Source: Russula earlei (taxonomy: Eukaryota; Basidiomycota; Agaricomycetes; Russulales; Russulaceae). Taken from it: DNA of 64,000 nt. The notes beneath the pieces are model-generated. The model did not search any database, was not told where the DNA came from, and saw only the letters and a list, made by a program, of their open reading frames with translations. Positions 1 through 11,555 of this stretch are shown here, piece by piece; the first letter of the stretch is position 1; each line of letters opens with the position of its first letter. The stretch spans positions 23,222 to 87,221 of the forward strand of contig JAGFNK010000200.1 in NCBI GenBank assembly GCA_025769875.1, in the 5' to 3' direction. Both the position numbers and the translations under genes were made by a program.

Positions 1-81
1 ACCCCAAGCATGATAAAATTACATTATCCCTACAGCTGAGCACATGATATGATACAACTATTTATGATGTAGCACACAAGA
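1..81. repeat. Left terminal inverted repeat
   Basis: Starts ACCCCAAGCATGATAA. Its reverse complement matches 4351-4431 with scattered substitutions and small indels. Weaker similarity continues inward for another ~20 bases on each side. The repeat may begin just before the window. Confidence 0.8.
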
Positions 82-861
82 AAGCACGTTCATAGGACCG
101 GACAAGGACTGACGGAAGAGCAATAAGACAAAATTGAAATGATGATGTGAGGCATGCATCGAGGCAGCGATTGCGATTGCGTGTGAATGGGTGAATAGTG
201 GGCTGCAAGCCCTCGCATACAGCGGTGGCGAACAATGGCAAATGATGGAGGGATGGCTCAGTAGGCCGGAGTGATGTGGTGAGCAACAGTGTGATGCTCA
301 GGGCACCTTTCAGCATTTGTTGTGCGAGACGCGGCATTCGCGCGCGCACTACCTTTGTTGCCTACCCAACCCGCAGAAAAATGCACTCATTTATCATTAG
401 AGGGATCAGGACAGCTATGTCATATGTGGTGCATCATACATACCTGATATCAGGACATTGTTGTTGACCCTTGGATATGAAAGCTTGCCCCTTTCACCTG
501 GGCATTCAATTACATGACTCTGAAGGTGGAAATCATTATTCCCTTCTGGTCCGACCGCAGCCAGCTGTCTGTCACATTCTCTATCAAGGGACGATGGGAC
601 CACAAGTGGTGGCATACAAGTCTCGACCTGTCGGCGGCCAGACATGTGTGAAGGAGCAGAGGGGTCTGGAGGAAGGATGGGATTCAGGGAGACATACCTT
701 TGTCATTCCTGTCTACCTTTCATTTTGTTCTCCCACACAGTGCATCATACTATCGTATGTGTGTGGTCTTGAGCAAGACATGAAACTTGCATGTCATGGG
801 TTCCCTCCTCTGCAGCGAGTTCAGATGCGTGCCAATGGGCATGTGCAAGCAGGCATCTCAC

Positions 862-1372
862 ATAAAGAATAAAGAGTGGATCTTCACTGACAAGATCTCT
901 GGCGCGCAGTGATTGAGGACTCGCATTGGCTCCTCGTGCCACCACTTGTCACTGGCCCTGCGTCCATGGAACTTCGTTCCCCATATGCCTAAGAGCAAGG
1001 ACATGCTCAATGTGCGGGCAGCCCTTCAGTGCCAAATCGACTGCTTTGGTTGCGATAGTCTTCCCACCGGGATGCCCTTGTTCAGCCGTCCACTCTGTCG
1101 TGTTTTCTGGCTTCTCTGCAGGTGCAAATCATGACCATATCAACAACTGCCAGAGCCACGTTGTCCTTACAGCACCAATGCGTGCACACATGAGGAGGGC
1201 AGCAACTGCTTGCCATGCCAGAGGAAGGTAGATAGAGATGGAATCACCTTTCTTGATGCTGAGAGATTTCAGTACATTGGCAACACTAGAAATGTCATGT
1301 GGCAATTCAGCATAGGGACCTCTCAACCTTTGTTGGGCTCATCAGCTTCGTAAATGATAGTGGTCTGGGATA
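862..1372 (-). pseudogene. Acetyl-CoA synthetase fragments (captured, rearranged)
   Basis: Three blocks resemble the AMP-forming acetyl-CoA synthetase, a cytosolic/nuclear enzyme making acetyl-CoA from acetate. On the minus strand, 1372 to about 1150 reads [11 protein letters not shown], then [20 protein letters not shown] and [12 protein letters not shown], the N-terminal adenylation region. About 905-862, also minus, reads SEDPLFILY, which in the family lies just before the TSGSTG nucleotide-binding loop. The piece expected between them, AVHSVVFSGFSA, is present but on the plus strand at about 1085-1120, so a local inversion has occurred. There is an in-frame stop after EPNKG and the TSGSTG loop is missing. 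Catalytic function is excluded. Family identification rests on recognised motifs and no search was run. Confidence 0.7.
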
Positions 1373-2261
1373 GATGAGCCATCCAACATGGAGATACCCG
1401 GAAATGGCTCTGATCAATCATAATCTATGGCGGTATGGACCTTGTTGGGATGTTTGAATGCCTAACGGTCAACACAGTTGTATGACACAGTCAGACCCAC
1501 GGGGATGAGGCGACATGAGGGGTGGCATGGGGCATATTACTTGTGTCAGCAGCGTCTCAGGCACTGGCGGTGTGGAGGTGGTTTGTGCTCCTCCTGAAGT
1601 GGCAATTGACTGAGCTCAGGTCCAGGGCCTTCTTGGACAACTGTGTGTTGCATGAGACTAAAATGACAGACAGGGTTGAGACCAAAATGGTGGCAGCGGA
1701 CGAGCTGAGGTAACGGCTGCAAGCGAGACTGAAGCTGTGGAAGAAGCCAGATGAAGCTGACTTTGTAGGGGCTGGTTGGACTGAAGTAATGGCGGCTAGA
1801 GGAGACGAGGAGGAGACTGAGACTGCTGGCAACTGGGATTGAGACAACTGGGGCAGATAAGGCCAGCAAGGCAGCACATGTGGCCAACAGAATGGCCAAC
1901 AGAATTGAAACAACTAGAGACAGGGATAGTGTTGGTGACATAGACAGCTGGCGATGCTGAAATGATGGCGGCAGGCAATATGAAGATTCGGTGGACAAAG
2001 CAGGTGCCGATGGATGAGAGGCGGCAGTGGGCAGAACTGGGGACATGATGGCGACTACTTGGCAAGGCAAAGAATGGAGCGGCTGACGAAGCTAAGATGG
2101 CTGACAATAAGGATATGGCAGGTGCGACAGATGCAGGGTTGATGGTGGATGGACAATGGACAAGGCTGAGTGAGACAGCACAATAGGTCAGAGATAGAGA
2201 TGTCCATTTTGGTCACAGCGTACCCAAAGAGGGGAAAACTTTCAACACACCCATCACCGCC

Positions 2262-3350
2262 ATGGCTCAAGGCAAAGCAATCTCAGAAGAAGTGCAATGG
2301 ATCATCATTCGTCTCAGTACAAACATGTTGGTGGAGGATATCTCCATGTATACAGATGTAAGTGTGCAAAAAGTTGAAGGGATCCTCGCCAACTTCAAGC
2401 ACACTGGTGGTGTCAAACTTCCCTGCCAAGCGAAACCTCTACTCCATTGGTCGCTTTGTGACTATGATGTCAAGGTATGTGGCACAAAAAATGTACTAGC
2501 ACATTTTTCATTGAAATTGGACCCATACAGCACCTGTTGACAACTCTGAATAGCCCGCCAGATCTCTATCTCAATGAGTTGCGTATGGAAATGTTAGAGA
2601 CATGTGGGGTGTCGGTATCAGTGTCAACGATATGGAGGACACTTGTCAAGGCTGGCTATAGCTTGAAGAAGGTACACACTGTTCCTTATGTACATTTCAA
2701 GCTTCTGATACACAATGGATAGCTCTCATGCACTGCACTTGAGCGTTGTGAAGAAAAGCAAGCTGCATTTGCTGCATGTATCGGAACCTAGCATCCAAAT
2801 CAGATAATCTTTGTGGATGAGAGTTCTGTTGATCACCGAACAACATACCGTGGACGAGCTTGGGCTATTTGTGGCAGGAAAGCCACACGCAAGGCATTTT
2901 TCTGTCGAGGATGACGGTGAGTGACATGCCATCCATAACGCCATGTAACTCATGATTTTCATGTGCCAGATATTCTGTCCTTCCTGCGTTATCTCTCAAT
3001 GATGGTATTATACACTGTGACATCGTTGAAGGCTCTTTCGACACTGAGCTTTTCTGCACATTCATCAATCGCCTCTTGGATCATATGCAGCCATTTCCGG
3101 CACCCAATTCAGTCATTGTTATGGACAATTGTCGAATTCACAAGGACCCTGCCATTTTAGAGCTTATTGAATCTTGGTAAATTCTATTCACATCTATTGA
3201 CAAGCATTGACACTCCTGTTCGTATTTAGGGGCATGCGTGTCGAATTTCTGCCACCCTATTCCCCTGATTATAACCCAATTGAGCTGGCATTTTCTGCAA
3301 TGAAGTACCTGTTCTCACATGACATGGCATGGCGAGTACCGAGTGGTGTC
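2262..3350 (+). pseudogene. DDE_3 (Tc1/mariner-like) transposase, five exons, two nonsense changes
   Basis: Predicted exons are 2262-2474, 2531-2671, 2723-2916, 2970-3176 and 3230-~3350, joined by GT-AG introns of 51-56 bp. The product starts with a helix-turn-helix region (MAQGKAISEEVQWIIIRLST, then a second helix region with VSVSTIWRTL). The DDE core follows: IIFVDESSVDHRTTYRGRAW carries the first catalytic Asp, VIVMDNCRIHKD the second, and FLPPYSPDYNPIELAFS the third region. Two in-frame stops lie in exon 3: TAG at 2789-2791 (probably from CAG) and TGA at 2912-2914 (probably from CGA). Both fit C-to-T decay. The C-terminus fades after SHD. This is the likely mobilising enzyme of the surrounding TIR element, now dead. 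Confidence 0.8.
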
Positions 3351-4350
3351 ACTGCCCCAAGTTTCTTCCCTTTCCCTGTCTCCCCTCTCCACAGTCTCTG
3401 ACTGTCCTCCTCTATTTTCATATCTTTTTCTTTGTGTGGTTGGTCCTTTTTTTTTCTCTCTCGGCTGCTTTCTGACCCATGAACATGCTTCAGGCCCCAT
3501 TCTGTGGGTGTAGATACTTGCTTCCAAGTCTCTATTTTGCTTACGCCTGACCATTTCTCTTGCACCTTGACTTTCCAAACCATCACCACCTCCCCCTCCA
3601 ACAGATGCCAAGGAAGACGAGTCGACCGCACCTGTGGCTCAAAATGAGGCAAGCCTTGCTCCTCACCTTTGTCTATTGCCTCACTTTGTTCTGACTGCCC
3701 CCACAGACCAACAAAAAAAAGACGTGCTATGAAAAATGCTGTTCTCTCTTCCTGCAACTCACCTCACATTGATCATAACCTTGTCCATCAATACCCTCCT
3801 GATCTTGTTCGCCACAGACTTTGTCATTGCACCGCTCATTGATTCTGCCACTGATGTCATCTCTACTGCGCATTTGGGCAGTCTATCCAGACACCATCAA
3901 AGTTGTCATCCAATATCCTCTCTCTGGTGCCAATGCAGACTGAACATGATGTCCTCCTCCTTTGGCGTCCTGCCACCACTGCTTCCGCCGAGTCATGGAC
4001 GGATGGCCCAACTCTTCATCTGCAACCTGAGTGGACAAGCTGACCAAGCTCTGGCCCTCCAATAAATACGAATGTGCATATACGTCCCCCACGCTCTCCG
4101 ATCGCATGGTGGACCTGCTCCTGACGGCCTTGTTCAGACGTCTTGGTGCATACAAACAAGACCGTCCTGCTTTACCCACCCTCTCCCATCCGCTTCCGCA
4201 CCTTCCCAGATCTGCGTCTCCCGACAGGCTCCCACTTCTGCTTCGTCGTATCCTCATGCCTTAAGCCCAACTTTCCTTACGCACCGCTCCTCGCACATTC
4301 ACGCACAATCGCAATTGCTACCTCCCATGAACACCTCAAGCATGCCCTTC

Positions 4351-4431
4351 TTGTGCACTACAGTTGTAAATAGTTGTATCATGTCATGTTTTCAGCTGTA
4401 GAGCAAATGTAATCTTATCATGCTTGGGGTC
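4351..4431. repeat. Right terminal inverted repeat
   Basis: Inverted partner of bases 1-81, ending ATCATGCTTGGGGT. It shares the core block AAATAGTTGTATCAT in the same relative position. The bases beyond it (CAGCACCCC) could still belong to the element. Confidence 0.8.
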
Positions 4432-4452
4432 AGCACCCCACAATGTGAAATG

Positions 4453-5040
4453 AAACCCAATTATTTGGCTGCCTCTTGATACAGTACATGAGGTTCTGAT
4501 GTCCAAGTTTCAAGGCAATCCATTGAGAAATAGTTGAGATATGGCTGTTTGAAATTTCGCACGCAGATCGGCACCCAAAATTCGAAACTTCAAGAACTGA
4601 ATATTAGGCTCCCATATTTTAGTTGCACCTAGATATGGTATATAAGGTTCTACTTTCCAGGTTTCAAGGCAATCTATTGAGAAACGGTTTAGATATGGCA
4701 GTTCAAAATTTCACACTCAGATTGCACCCAAAAATTGAAACTTCAAGAACTGATAATTATGCCCCAACTCTTGGGCTGCACCTAGATACAGGACATGAGA
4801 TCCCACTGTCAAAGTTTCAAGTAAATCTGTTGAGAAACAGTTGAGATATGGCAGTTCAAAGTTTTGCACTCATGTCAGCACCCAAAAATCAACATCTCAA
4901 GAACTGAATATTAGACTCCCATATTTTTGCTGCACCTAGATATAGTATATAAGGTTCTACTGGCAAAATTTCAAGGCAATCTGTTGAGAAACTGTTGAGA
5001 TATAGCAGTTTTAATTTCACACTTGAAATGACATCCAAAA
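4453..5040. repeat. Tandem repeat, about four units of ~154 bp
   Basis: The block around GTTTCAAGGCAATC recurs with anchor positions 4493, 4647, 4799 and 4954, spacings of 154, 152 and 155. Each unit also contains variants of TTGAGATATGGCAGTTCAAA and TCAAGAACTGAATATTA. Units are diverged. The array lies exactly between the TIR of the upstream transposon and the truncated 3' end of Gypsy-A, so it may belong to either or be independent. No coding potential is apparent. Confidence 0.75.
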
Positions 5041-5055
5041 ATGGCAAGTGCAAGG

Positions 5056-8000
5056 TCACGTGAAAATGACAGTAACTTGGGGAAGTAATGTATGTTGTTG
5101 TACTGTAAGCTCTTGGAATTGGTGTTCCAAGTCATCTAGGCTTTCTCCTAAGTGATGAGATTCTGTGGGATCAGAGTTAGTGGTCGACATAACATGGAGT
5201 TTAGTGGGTTGTTGCAGATGAAAGATGGTGATGGCATCTTGGGCATTTTTAAGGTTCAAGAGGGGTTCCCAGGTATCTTCTGCCATGGAGTATCCTTTCC
5301 ACTGAACTCTGTACTGTAGTTGGTTTCTATGGAGATGTTGAGCAGTAATCTTTTTGACCTCATATTCTCCCAAGAGAAGGTCAGGGGGAGGTTTTGGGAA
5401 GTTAGGGCTGTGTTCCACTGTTTCAGTGACTGGGGAAAGAAGGGAGGCATGAAACACATTATGGATATTCCATTGGGGGGGAAGGCAAAGTTGGTAGACA
5501 ACATGGGAAATCTTCTTGGTGATGACAAAAGGTCCAAACTGTTTGGGACAGAACTTCTGAAACTGATGGGGGGTTTTTAGGTTAGTCCCTTCCAACCAAA
5601 CCTTCTGACCTTCTTCAAACCCTTTGAACTTAGTTTCTTTTACCCAGCTGGTTTGCACCTTTTTCATTGCTTCTTGAGCTGATTCTCGCATGTCTTTTAG
5701 GGCCTAGAGTCATTCTTGAATTCCTGGGAACTTGGAATTCAGTTGGGTGCCAAGTCCTTGTGGGTTGAAGCCAATGAGTAGTTCGTAGAGGGTTTGTTTG
5801 GTGGTTGTAGACTCATGAGCATTGAAGTGGTACTGAGCTATGGGGAGCCAGTGTACCCATTCTCCTTGTTTCTCTCCCTGTATGGATGCGGAGATACATT
5901 TCCAGGGTTTGATTGGTTCTTTCAGATTGTCTGTTGGTTGGAGGGTGATAGGCGGTACTTAGATTTTGATTGATCCCCAGAATTCGAGCAACTTCTTTGA
6001 ATAGGTCAGAGGTGAAGCGGGAATCTCAATCAGAAATGATTTTGGAAGGGACCCCAGTCCAAGGGAAGGCATGTTGTAAGAATAATTTGGCCATTTCCAG
6101 GGTTCCCATGTCTTTATGGCACAGTATGAATATTGCTGCTTTGGTAGAGTCATGATCAGTGATGGTCATGATGGTGTTGTTCCCTTCCGACAGTGGGAGA
6201 TCGACGATCCAGTCAATAGCTATGGCTTGAAACAGTTTCTGAAACTCAGGGGGAATTGGGTGAATTGGGGGATGAGTGGGGTGCGTGGAGGATTTGTTGG
6301 CCTGACAGGTGGCACAACCCCGAATGTAGTCCTGGATGAAATAGCCCATTTTAGGCCACCAGAAGGATTCTTGGATCAAGTACAAGGTTCGGGCATTTCC
6401 TGTATGTCCTCCAAGGATGCTGTCATGATATGTGTGTAAAATCTTTTGTAACAGGGGTTCTTGATATGGTACAACCAATTTTTTATCCTTGAACAGTGTG
6501 CCATCTTCTTCTTGTAGATTGTGTTTGGTTTTCCACATAAGTAGGTCTGATTGTCAACTCTTTTGTTCTTTAAAGACTTGCTCATACAGGTCTTCCATGT
6601 GGAGTGTGCGAATGAAGAGTTTGTCAGGAAGAGCCATGATGTTTTGGTTGTCTCCTGACCCATCATTGTGGTCAGGTTGTTGTGAGAGAGCGTCTGCACG
6701 ATTAGAAGTTCTGGGTTTGTGGTGGATTTCGAAATGATAATCTGCCAGTGTGGAAATGTAACCTGCAATTCTTCAATTAATTTTATGGGAGAGTCGGTAG
6801 TGGGCAAGGTTGGCGTGATTGGTAAAAATCTTGATCGGGTGTTTTGTTCTGACCAACAGATACCGCCAATGTTGGAGCACCAGGATCAGGGCTAGGAATT
6901 CCCTATCCCAGACCAGGTAGTTCCTTTCTGCTTTGTTGAACACATGTGACATATTACCAATCATTTTCCTTTTTCCCTTGAATCCTTTTGAAATAGGATT
7001 GCTCTGGTGGCAAATTGTGAGGCATCAGTTTCTAATTCATATGGGAGGTCAGGGTTGGCAGTGTAGAGTTCAGGGTCATCGCAGACTGCTGATATCAAGG
7101 ATTGCTAGGGCTGTGGTCGCTTCTGGGGTCCAGAATGAGGGGGTTCCTTTCTTGATCGTAGAGAAGATGGGGTGAGCTATTTTAGCGAAGTCTCGGATAA
7201 TAATGGTCATTGGTAATTGAGGGTGCCCATGATTTGTTTTACTTGTTTCAGGTTATTGGGGGGTCTTGGCCAGTTTTTGAGGCCATCCATTTTGACTGGG
7301 TCAATTTTGAGGGTCCCTTGGTTGATTCAGAAGCCCAGGAAGTCGATTTCTTCTTGTTCAAAGGCACATTTGGATGCTTTTAGAAAATATGAGTCTCTTT
7401 CGAGGAGGTCAAGGAATTTGTGTGTGATTTGTTGGTGAAGGTGTTCTTCTCCTGACCCTGTGGCTATTGCCACGTCATCTAGATAGTTGCAGGTGTTCTC
7501 TAGAAGCCAGGGTTGGAGGGTGTGGTTCATTGCTCGTTGGAAGGCTGCTGGGGCATTGGTAAAGCCAAAGCCCATTACTATGGGGACGAAGGTGCTGAAT
7601 TGAGTTTTGAAGGTGCCTTTGTGCCAATCTTCTGGGTGGATTAGGATGTTGTTGTAACCAGCTCTGACGTCGAACTTGCTGAAGGTGGTTTTCCCCCTTA
7701 GTCGGTGCAACTGTTCTTCCATGTTTGGTAAGGCATGGTAGTCAGGGACTGTGGCATTATTGAGCTTTTGGTAGTCTACTACCATTCATGGGGCAGTGCC
7801 ATCCTTCTTCTGGACAAAGAAGACAGGAGATATGAAGTCCGAGACACCATCTTTGATAAAACCCTTGGCTAGGTCTTCTTGTATTTGTCTTGATAATTCT
7901 TGTTTCTTGTTCTGGGGGAGAGGGTATGTTTGGCAATCAAGGAATTTGGGGGCGTCTGGTTTCAGGGTGATTTTGAAGTCGAGTTCTCCTTGACTGGGTG

Positions 8001-8520
8001 GGAGTCATTTGGCTGCTTCTTCTGAGAAAACCCTTTGGTGTTGTGAGTATTCTGAGGGGATGGTGGTTGTTCTTATTTGTGCAACCCGGATCTTTGGTGG
8101 GTTGGTTAAAGGTACAGGGGGTGAGAAGGACCCCTAGGTGGTTTCTCAGGTGACCAGTGCTCCAGTTAACAAGGGGATTTATTGCCTTTAGGAAGGGGTA
8201 GCCAAGGATCATTCTATCTTCTCCCAAATTTGTGACATAAAAGGTGAGAAGTCATGTGGTGGGGCCATGTCATATGGCCATGTGAGCATAATGGGTTAGT
8301 GCTCCCCCTTGATTGCTAGTGCCATCCACATTGATGATAGGTCAGGGGGTTCTGAGGGTTCAAAGTGGGATTTGTAACTTTCCCACGATTCCTTGGCTGA
8401 TGAAATTTTCTGTTGCTCTGCTGTCAAGGAGCACCTGGCCAGTCTTTCCATTGGTTGTTAACATAAAAGGAACTTTCATTGAGTTTTCTTTATGGTTGAC
8501 AATGGTATCTATTTGGGCCT
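5056..8520 (-). pseudogene. Gypsy-A pol (PR-RT-RNase H-IN-chromodomain), broken
   Basis: Pieces in order on the minus strand: a retropepsin segment around 8430 reading VLLDSRATENFIS, where the catalytic DSG has become DSR; RILGYPF-like sequence near 8210; RT at 7785-7327 with FSKFDVRAGYNN and the YLDD box; RNase H at 6964-6773; the integrase HHCC zinc region and catalytic core at 6538-6026, ending at a TGA that replaces the Arg of ISDRD; a further IN part (STAYHPPTNRQSERTNQT), broken by TGA and TAG near 5715-5707; then 5691-5056 with the IN C-terminus and a chromodomain (EYEVKKITAQHL, YRVQWKGYSMAEDTWEP). The nonsense changes fit C-to-T transitions. Confidence 0.8.
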
Positions 8521-8562
8521 CTGTGCCAACTGTCACACTTTGGCCTAGAGAAAATCCTCTTT

Positions 8563-9960
8563 GAGGATGAGGTCCCAGATTTTGGCTTGTTCCTTGGCTG
8601 GTAGGGCTTTCATGTGGGCTACCATGGAAGCCGGTTCTTCTTCCTTAGATGGTTCTTTGGTTGGTTCAGTGGTGTGAGCCTTGGAGGTGGTGGGGTTTGT
8701 ATTTTTGGGGCATTCCCGGCTCAGGTGGCCTTTTTCTCTGCATCAGAAGCAATGCCCTTCTTTTGCCAATTGTTTCCTTTCTTCTTCAGTGAGCTTCTTA
8801 AAGTTGGACTTGGCAGCATCCACTTGCATTCGGTCGGGGTGATGGGACTTGTGTTCTGAGGGGGAGTGTGTAGTCTTTTTTCCTTTGAGTTTCTCCCTGA
8901 TAGTGACAAATCATCGGTGTTGTCTCCTGGCTTCCTCCTTCCATTCCTGGAGGGTGGTAGGCCAGGTGTCCCTGGTCAAGATGGCACAGTAGAGTCCACT
9001 TTTGAGCCCATTCTTGAAACTTTCAATGTTGATTACGTCTGTCTCTAGCCATCCTGTTTTGGTCAGGAGTTGTTCGAAGGTGGAGATGTAGTCATCAAGG
9101 GAATCCTTCATTTCAAGTTTGACAAGAGCTGCTTGGGCATCTTCTTTCTCCACAGTGTTGGTGAATTTGAAAGTAAAATCTGTGACGAAGTCGTTCCATA
9201 GAACTTCATCATTTCTGTTGACTGGGTTCTGGGTTCTAGTGATCTTTTCTCTGAGAGCAGTTACTTGTGAATTAAACCAGTCTTCTACCTTCTCTCCTTG
9301 AATGTAAGAAAGGGCCAAGACGACCCTTTTAGAGGGGTCAGTCATTACTGTTTTGTCATCATTGAGTCCCCAGTATAGGTTAAACTGCATGATAAAGTGT
9401 TTTGTTTTGTTTCTTTCGCCTGTGAAGACAGTGGGTGCTTTGCCACTGAGGGACCCATTGGCCCCTTGAGTGGCCTGTGGTGCTTGTGTGACAATTGGTT
9501 GTGTGGCAATTTGAGGGGCTGGGGCCACAGCTTGTGGGGCTTGTGCTGCCATGGTAGGTTCAGGGGGGTTCTCTGTTTCAGGGGGTGTGTGTGGTTCCTG
9601 GTTCTCAAGAAGTGTCTGAGATTTGATAGTGTTTCCTGGTTCAGGGGGTTTGGGGGGGTTGCCTACTGTAGAAGAGGCTTCTGAGTCTGATGGCAGTTTG
9701 TAAAGAGGGTCGTCTTCCCTCCAGTAGCCTAATCCAAGGCTGTTTCTGATGAGTTCAAGGTCCTGATGAGTGTAGAGCTGTCCTCTTCTGAGTTGTAGCT
9801 CAAACCAGCAATTGTTGATAAATTCAACAGGTAGTTCTTCATCATTTTCAGTGGTGACCTAGCAGAGGACGGTGTGGAAGCTGTCCCAGGTGGCAGTTCT
9901 GACAATGTGTTGGGGAAGGTCTGGGGAGGGTCTAGGTTGGACGTGGATCCAGCGGTTTGG
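8563..9960 (-). pseudogene. Gypsy-A gag
   Basis: Gag would form the virus-like particle. The best reading frame runs from about 9960 with a stop (TAG) near 9858. It passes a Pro/Gln/Ala-rich linker (MAAQAPQAVAP at 9552), then the Retrotrans_gag-like core (VFTGERNKTKHFIMQF, GEKVEDWFNSQV, DSLDDYISTFEQLLTKTGW). A zinc knuckle follows at about 8756-8715, GHCF*CREKGHLSREC, a CCHC box whose Trp/Tyr position is now a TGA stop. The core resembles Gypsy-B Gag. The N-terminal section (WFELQLRRGQLYTHQ) corresponds in position to the aromatic-rich N-terminus of Gypsy-B Gag. Confidence 0.75.
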
Positions 9961-9996
9961 TGGTAGTTCAAGGTTGATCTCCAGAATGGAGTAAGG

Positions 9997-10006
9997 AAGC
10001 TTAGCT
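9997..10006 (-). other. Predicted self-primer binding site of Gypsy-A
   Basis: Immediately after the LTR end, the minus strand reads AGCTAAGCTT. Including the last LTR base, 11 nt are exactly complementary to AAGCTTAGCTT 34 nt after the LTR TATA-like box. No tRNA-type TGG primer site is seen. See the self-priming finding. Confidence 0.6.
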
Positions 10007-10598
10007 TGTATTACAGCATCACGGCTATTGGAGTGTTAGCTCAGGGTTCAGTGGGGCCAAGTCCCTGTGACTTGGTTCAAGGGTTCAGTGGGGGCTGGCT
10101 CAAAGAGACCGGATCAGAGGTTTTAGTGTCTCAAGGCTTAGTCAGACAATGACTCAGCCCACAGACAGAGTCGATATCCTGGTTTCACAGAAGAGGAGGA
10201 TGATGAGAGAGAGGTAGAGGAAGAGGAACACAATGGTTCCTTGAGGTGTGCTCAGGTCAAGCAGAGTATAGGCCAGCACAAGCAAGTTGTGATTGAGAGA
10301 GTATACAGGGCAAGGGATGCGACAGGAAATGGGACAAAGCTAAGCTTGGGACATTCCCCAGCTTTTACAGGCACTTAAATACTGCATGTAGTGAGGCTGT
10401 ACAGTACTATATGTGGAACAATAGATAAAACTGAGCCAATAGCAAAAAGGGATCAGACCATAGATGAAACATGACAGGTGAAACAACAAGGGACGATCAA
10501 CATCAAGGGATGAAATGGTAACCAAGGGGACGAGGGTGAAAAGTAAAGAACAATAAGAAGTGGTTAGGGATGAACTGAAAGAGGGGTAAATCATAACA
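10007..10598 (-). repeat. 5' LTR of Gypsy-A
   Basis: On the minus strand it begins TGTTATGATT at 10598 and ends in CA at 10007, 592 bp. A TATA-like TATTTAAG starts at 10381. The sequence AAGCTTAGCTT (10347-10337), 34 nt further on, is complementary to the segment directly after the LTR. Boundaries come from the TG..CA ends, the break in the transposase frame and the adjacent primer site; there is no second LTR to compare. Confidence 0.65.
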
Positions 10599-11060
10599 CT
10601 TGATGCAATATCGCTGCTTCTGGTCTTTCATGAATAGATACTTTTTTCCATTATTTTTATGGCCACCTCCCATCTGGATTCCCTTCTTGTCCATATTCCA
10701 TTGATGTTCTGGTGGTATCCTGTCATAAGTGTCCACCAGTTCCTGTATTTTTGCAAAGTAGTCATGGACTACTGTCCTATTAAAGTTTTTTGTGCGCTTT
10801 GGATCCAACCCACTTGCTTTCAAGAAAGTCAGACTGGAGTTGTGTTTAATGAACTGATAATGCCAGTTTATTCCAGGGTAATGGCTAGATAGGTCCAGAG
10901 CATGAGCCCACAGTGCTGATCCAAAGGCATCGCCTCTGCAGACAGCTGGTCACACCAATCTAGCAATGCCTTTTCCTGGGCCAGCTTGAGAAGCTGGCCA
11001 TCCTGTGACCTTCCTGACATGACTTATGTTTCCCAGAAGCTCTATCTTGTAGCGTCTGGC
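10590..11060 (-). pseudogene. pogo/CENP-B-like transposase fragment
   Basis: On the minus strand, 11060-10860 gives scraps of the HTH_Tnp_Tc5-type DNA-binding part (GISHVRKV-like, ALLDWCDQLS). NWHYQFIKHNSSLTFLKASG then leads into LDPKRTKNFNRTVVHDYFAK and IPPEHQWNMDKKGIQMGGG, which is the start of a DDE_1 catalytic domain as in pogo/Tigger-like elements and many basidiomycete CENP-B-type transposases. Frameshifts and stops are present. The frame stops at KCYD, where the Gypsy-A LTR begins; the rest of the gene is not found beyond the truncated gypsy element. Identification is by motif only. Confidence 0.7.
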
Positions 11061-11555
11061 ATGAAACCTTGGAAAGCATAAGATTTTGACTTATTGGCCA
11101 TGTATGGAATGCACTGACATCATGGGCCAGTGCTGTGTGAGTAAATGATCAATAGATCCCATTGCAGTAGTCACCCAATGCAGCCTGTAGCCACTGCTCA
11201 TACGTATGGTCTTGTGCTGGCCAACTGGACCACCTGTAACATGGCATTGAGAGAGTACCCAGATCCTCGGAGGCCTCCAAGTCAGCGTACTGTCAGTGAT
11301 GTGATCACCCAGCTGGAATCAAACTCCGCCCTTTGCCATGACAGCGGTGTGATGCAGGTGTGATGCAGGTGTGACCCCCAGGCCAAAACATTACTCGAGA
11401 ACCACTCAATGGACTGCAATTTTTCTTTGCTAGAATGACATTAATGGTACTCAATAGTATAACTACAAAGTTTTGAATAGAGTTGTTTGAGCAGATACAG
11501 GGAAAAATGAAATCACCAAGATGGTAGTGAACTGCTGAGTTCCCAGTGGCATACA
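11061..11555. other. Unassigned stretch
   Basis: I see no convincing gene. It contains an imperfect tandem duplication of GTGTGATGCAG near 11347-11370 and otherwise looks like decayed non-coding sequence. Confidence 0.4.

Larger units (their letters stand above)
1..4431 (+). mobile_element. TIR DNA transposon (Tc1/mariner-type) with captured gene fragments
   Basis: The first ~81 bases and the last ~81 bases (4351-4431) are inverted copies of each other at roughly 80% identity, so the window opens at or just inside one terminus. Between them lie a plus-strand DDE transposase pseudogene (2262-3350) and pieces of an acetyl-CoA synthetase gene (862-1372). At 4.4 kb it is long for a Tc1-like element, consistent with captured DNA. 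The outermost bases and target duplication cannot be fixed because the left flank is missing. The remaining internal stretches (about 100-860, 1380-2260 and 3360-4330) hold nothing I recognise; 1546-2107 is open on the minus strand but of low complexity. Confidence 0.75.
5050..10598 (-). mobile_element. Ty3/gypsy chromovirus A, decayed, 3' LTR missing
   Basis: Read on the minus strand: 5' LTR (10598-10007), a self-priming site, a gag pseudogene and a pol pseudogene ending in a chromodomain. Order PR-RT-RNase H-IN-chromodomain is that of Ty3/gypsy chromoviruses. No 3' LTR follows the pol end near 5056; tandem repeats begin instead, so the 3' end is deleted. The LTR start interrupts a pogo-like transposase reading frame, so the element inserted into that gene. 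Multiple stops and frameshifts make it non-autonomous. A second piece of this family lies at 63675-64000. Confidence 0.85.

Noticed and set aside
1546..2107. Minus-strand open frame of up to 174 codons
   Set aside because: Leu/Ser/Ala-rich, overlapping frames are equally open, no family resemblance; not called as a gene.
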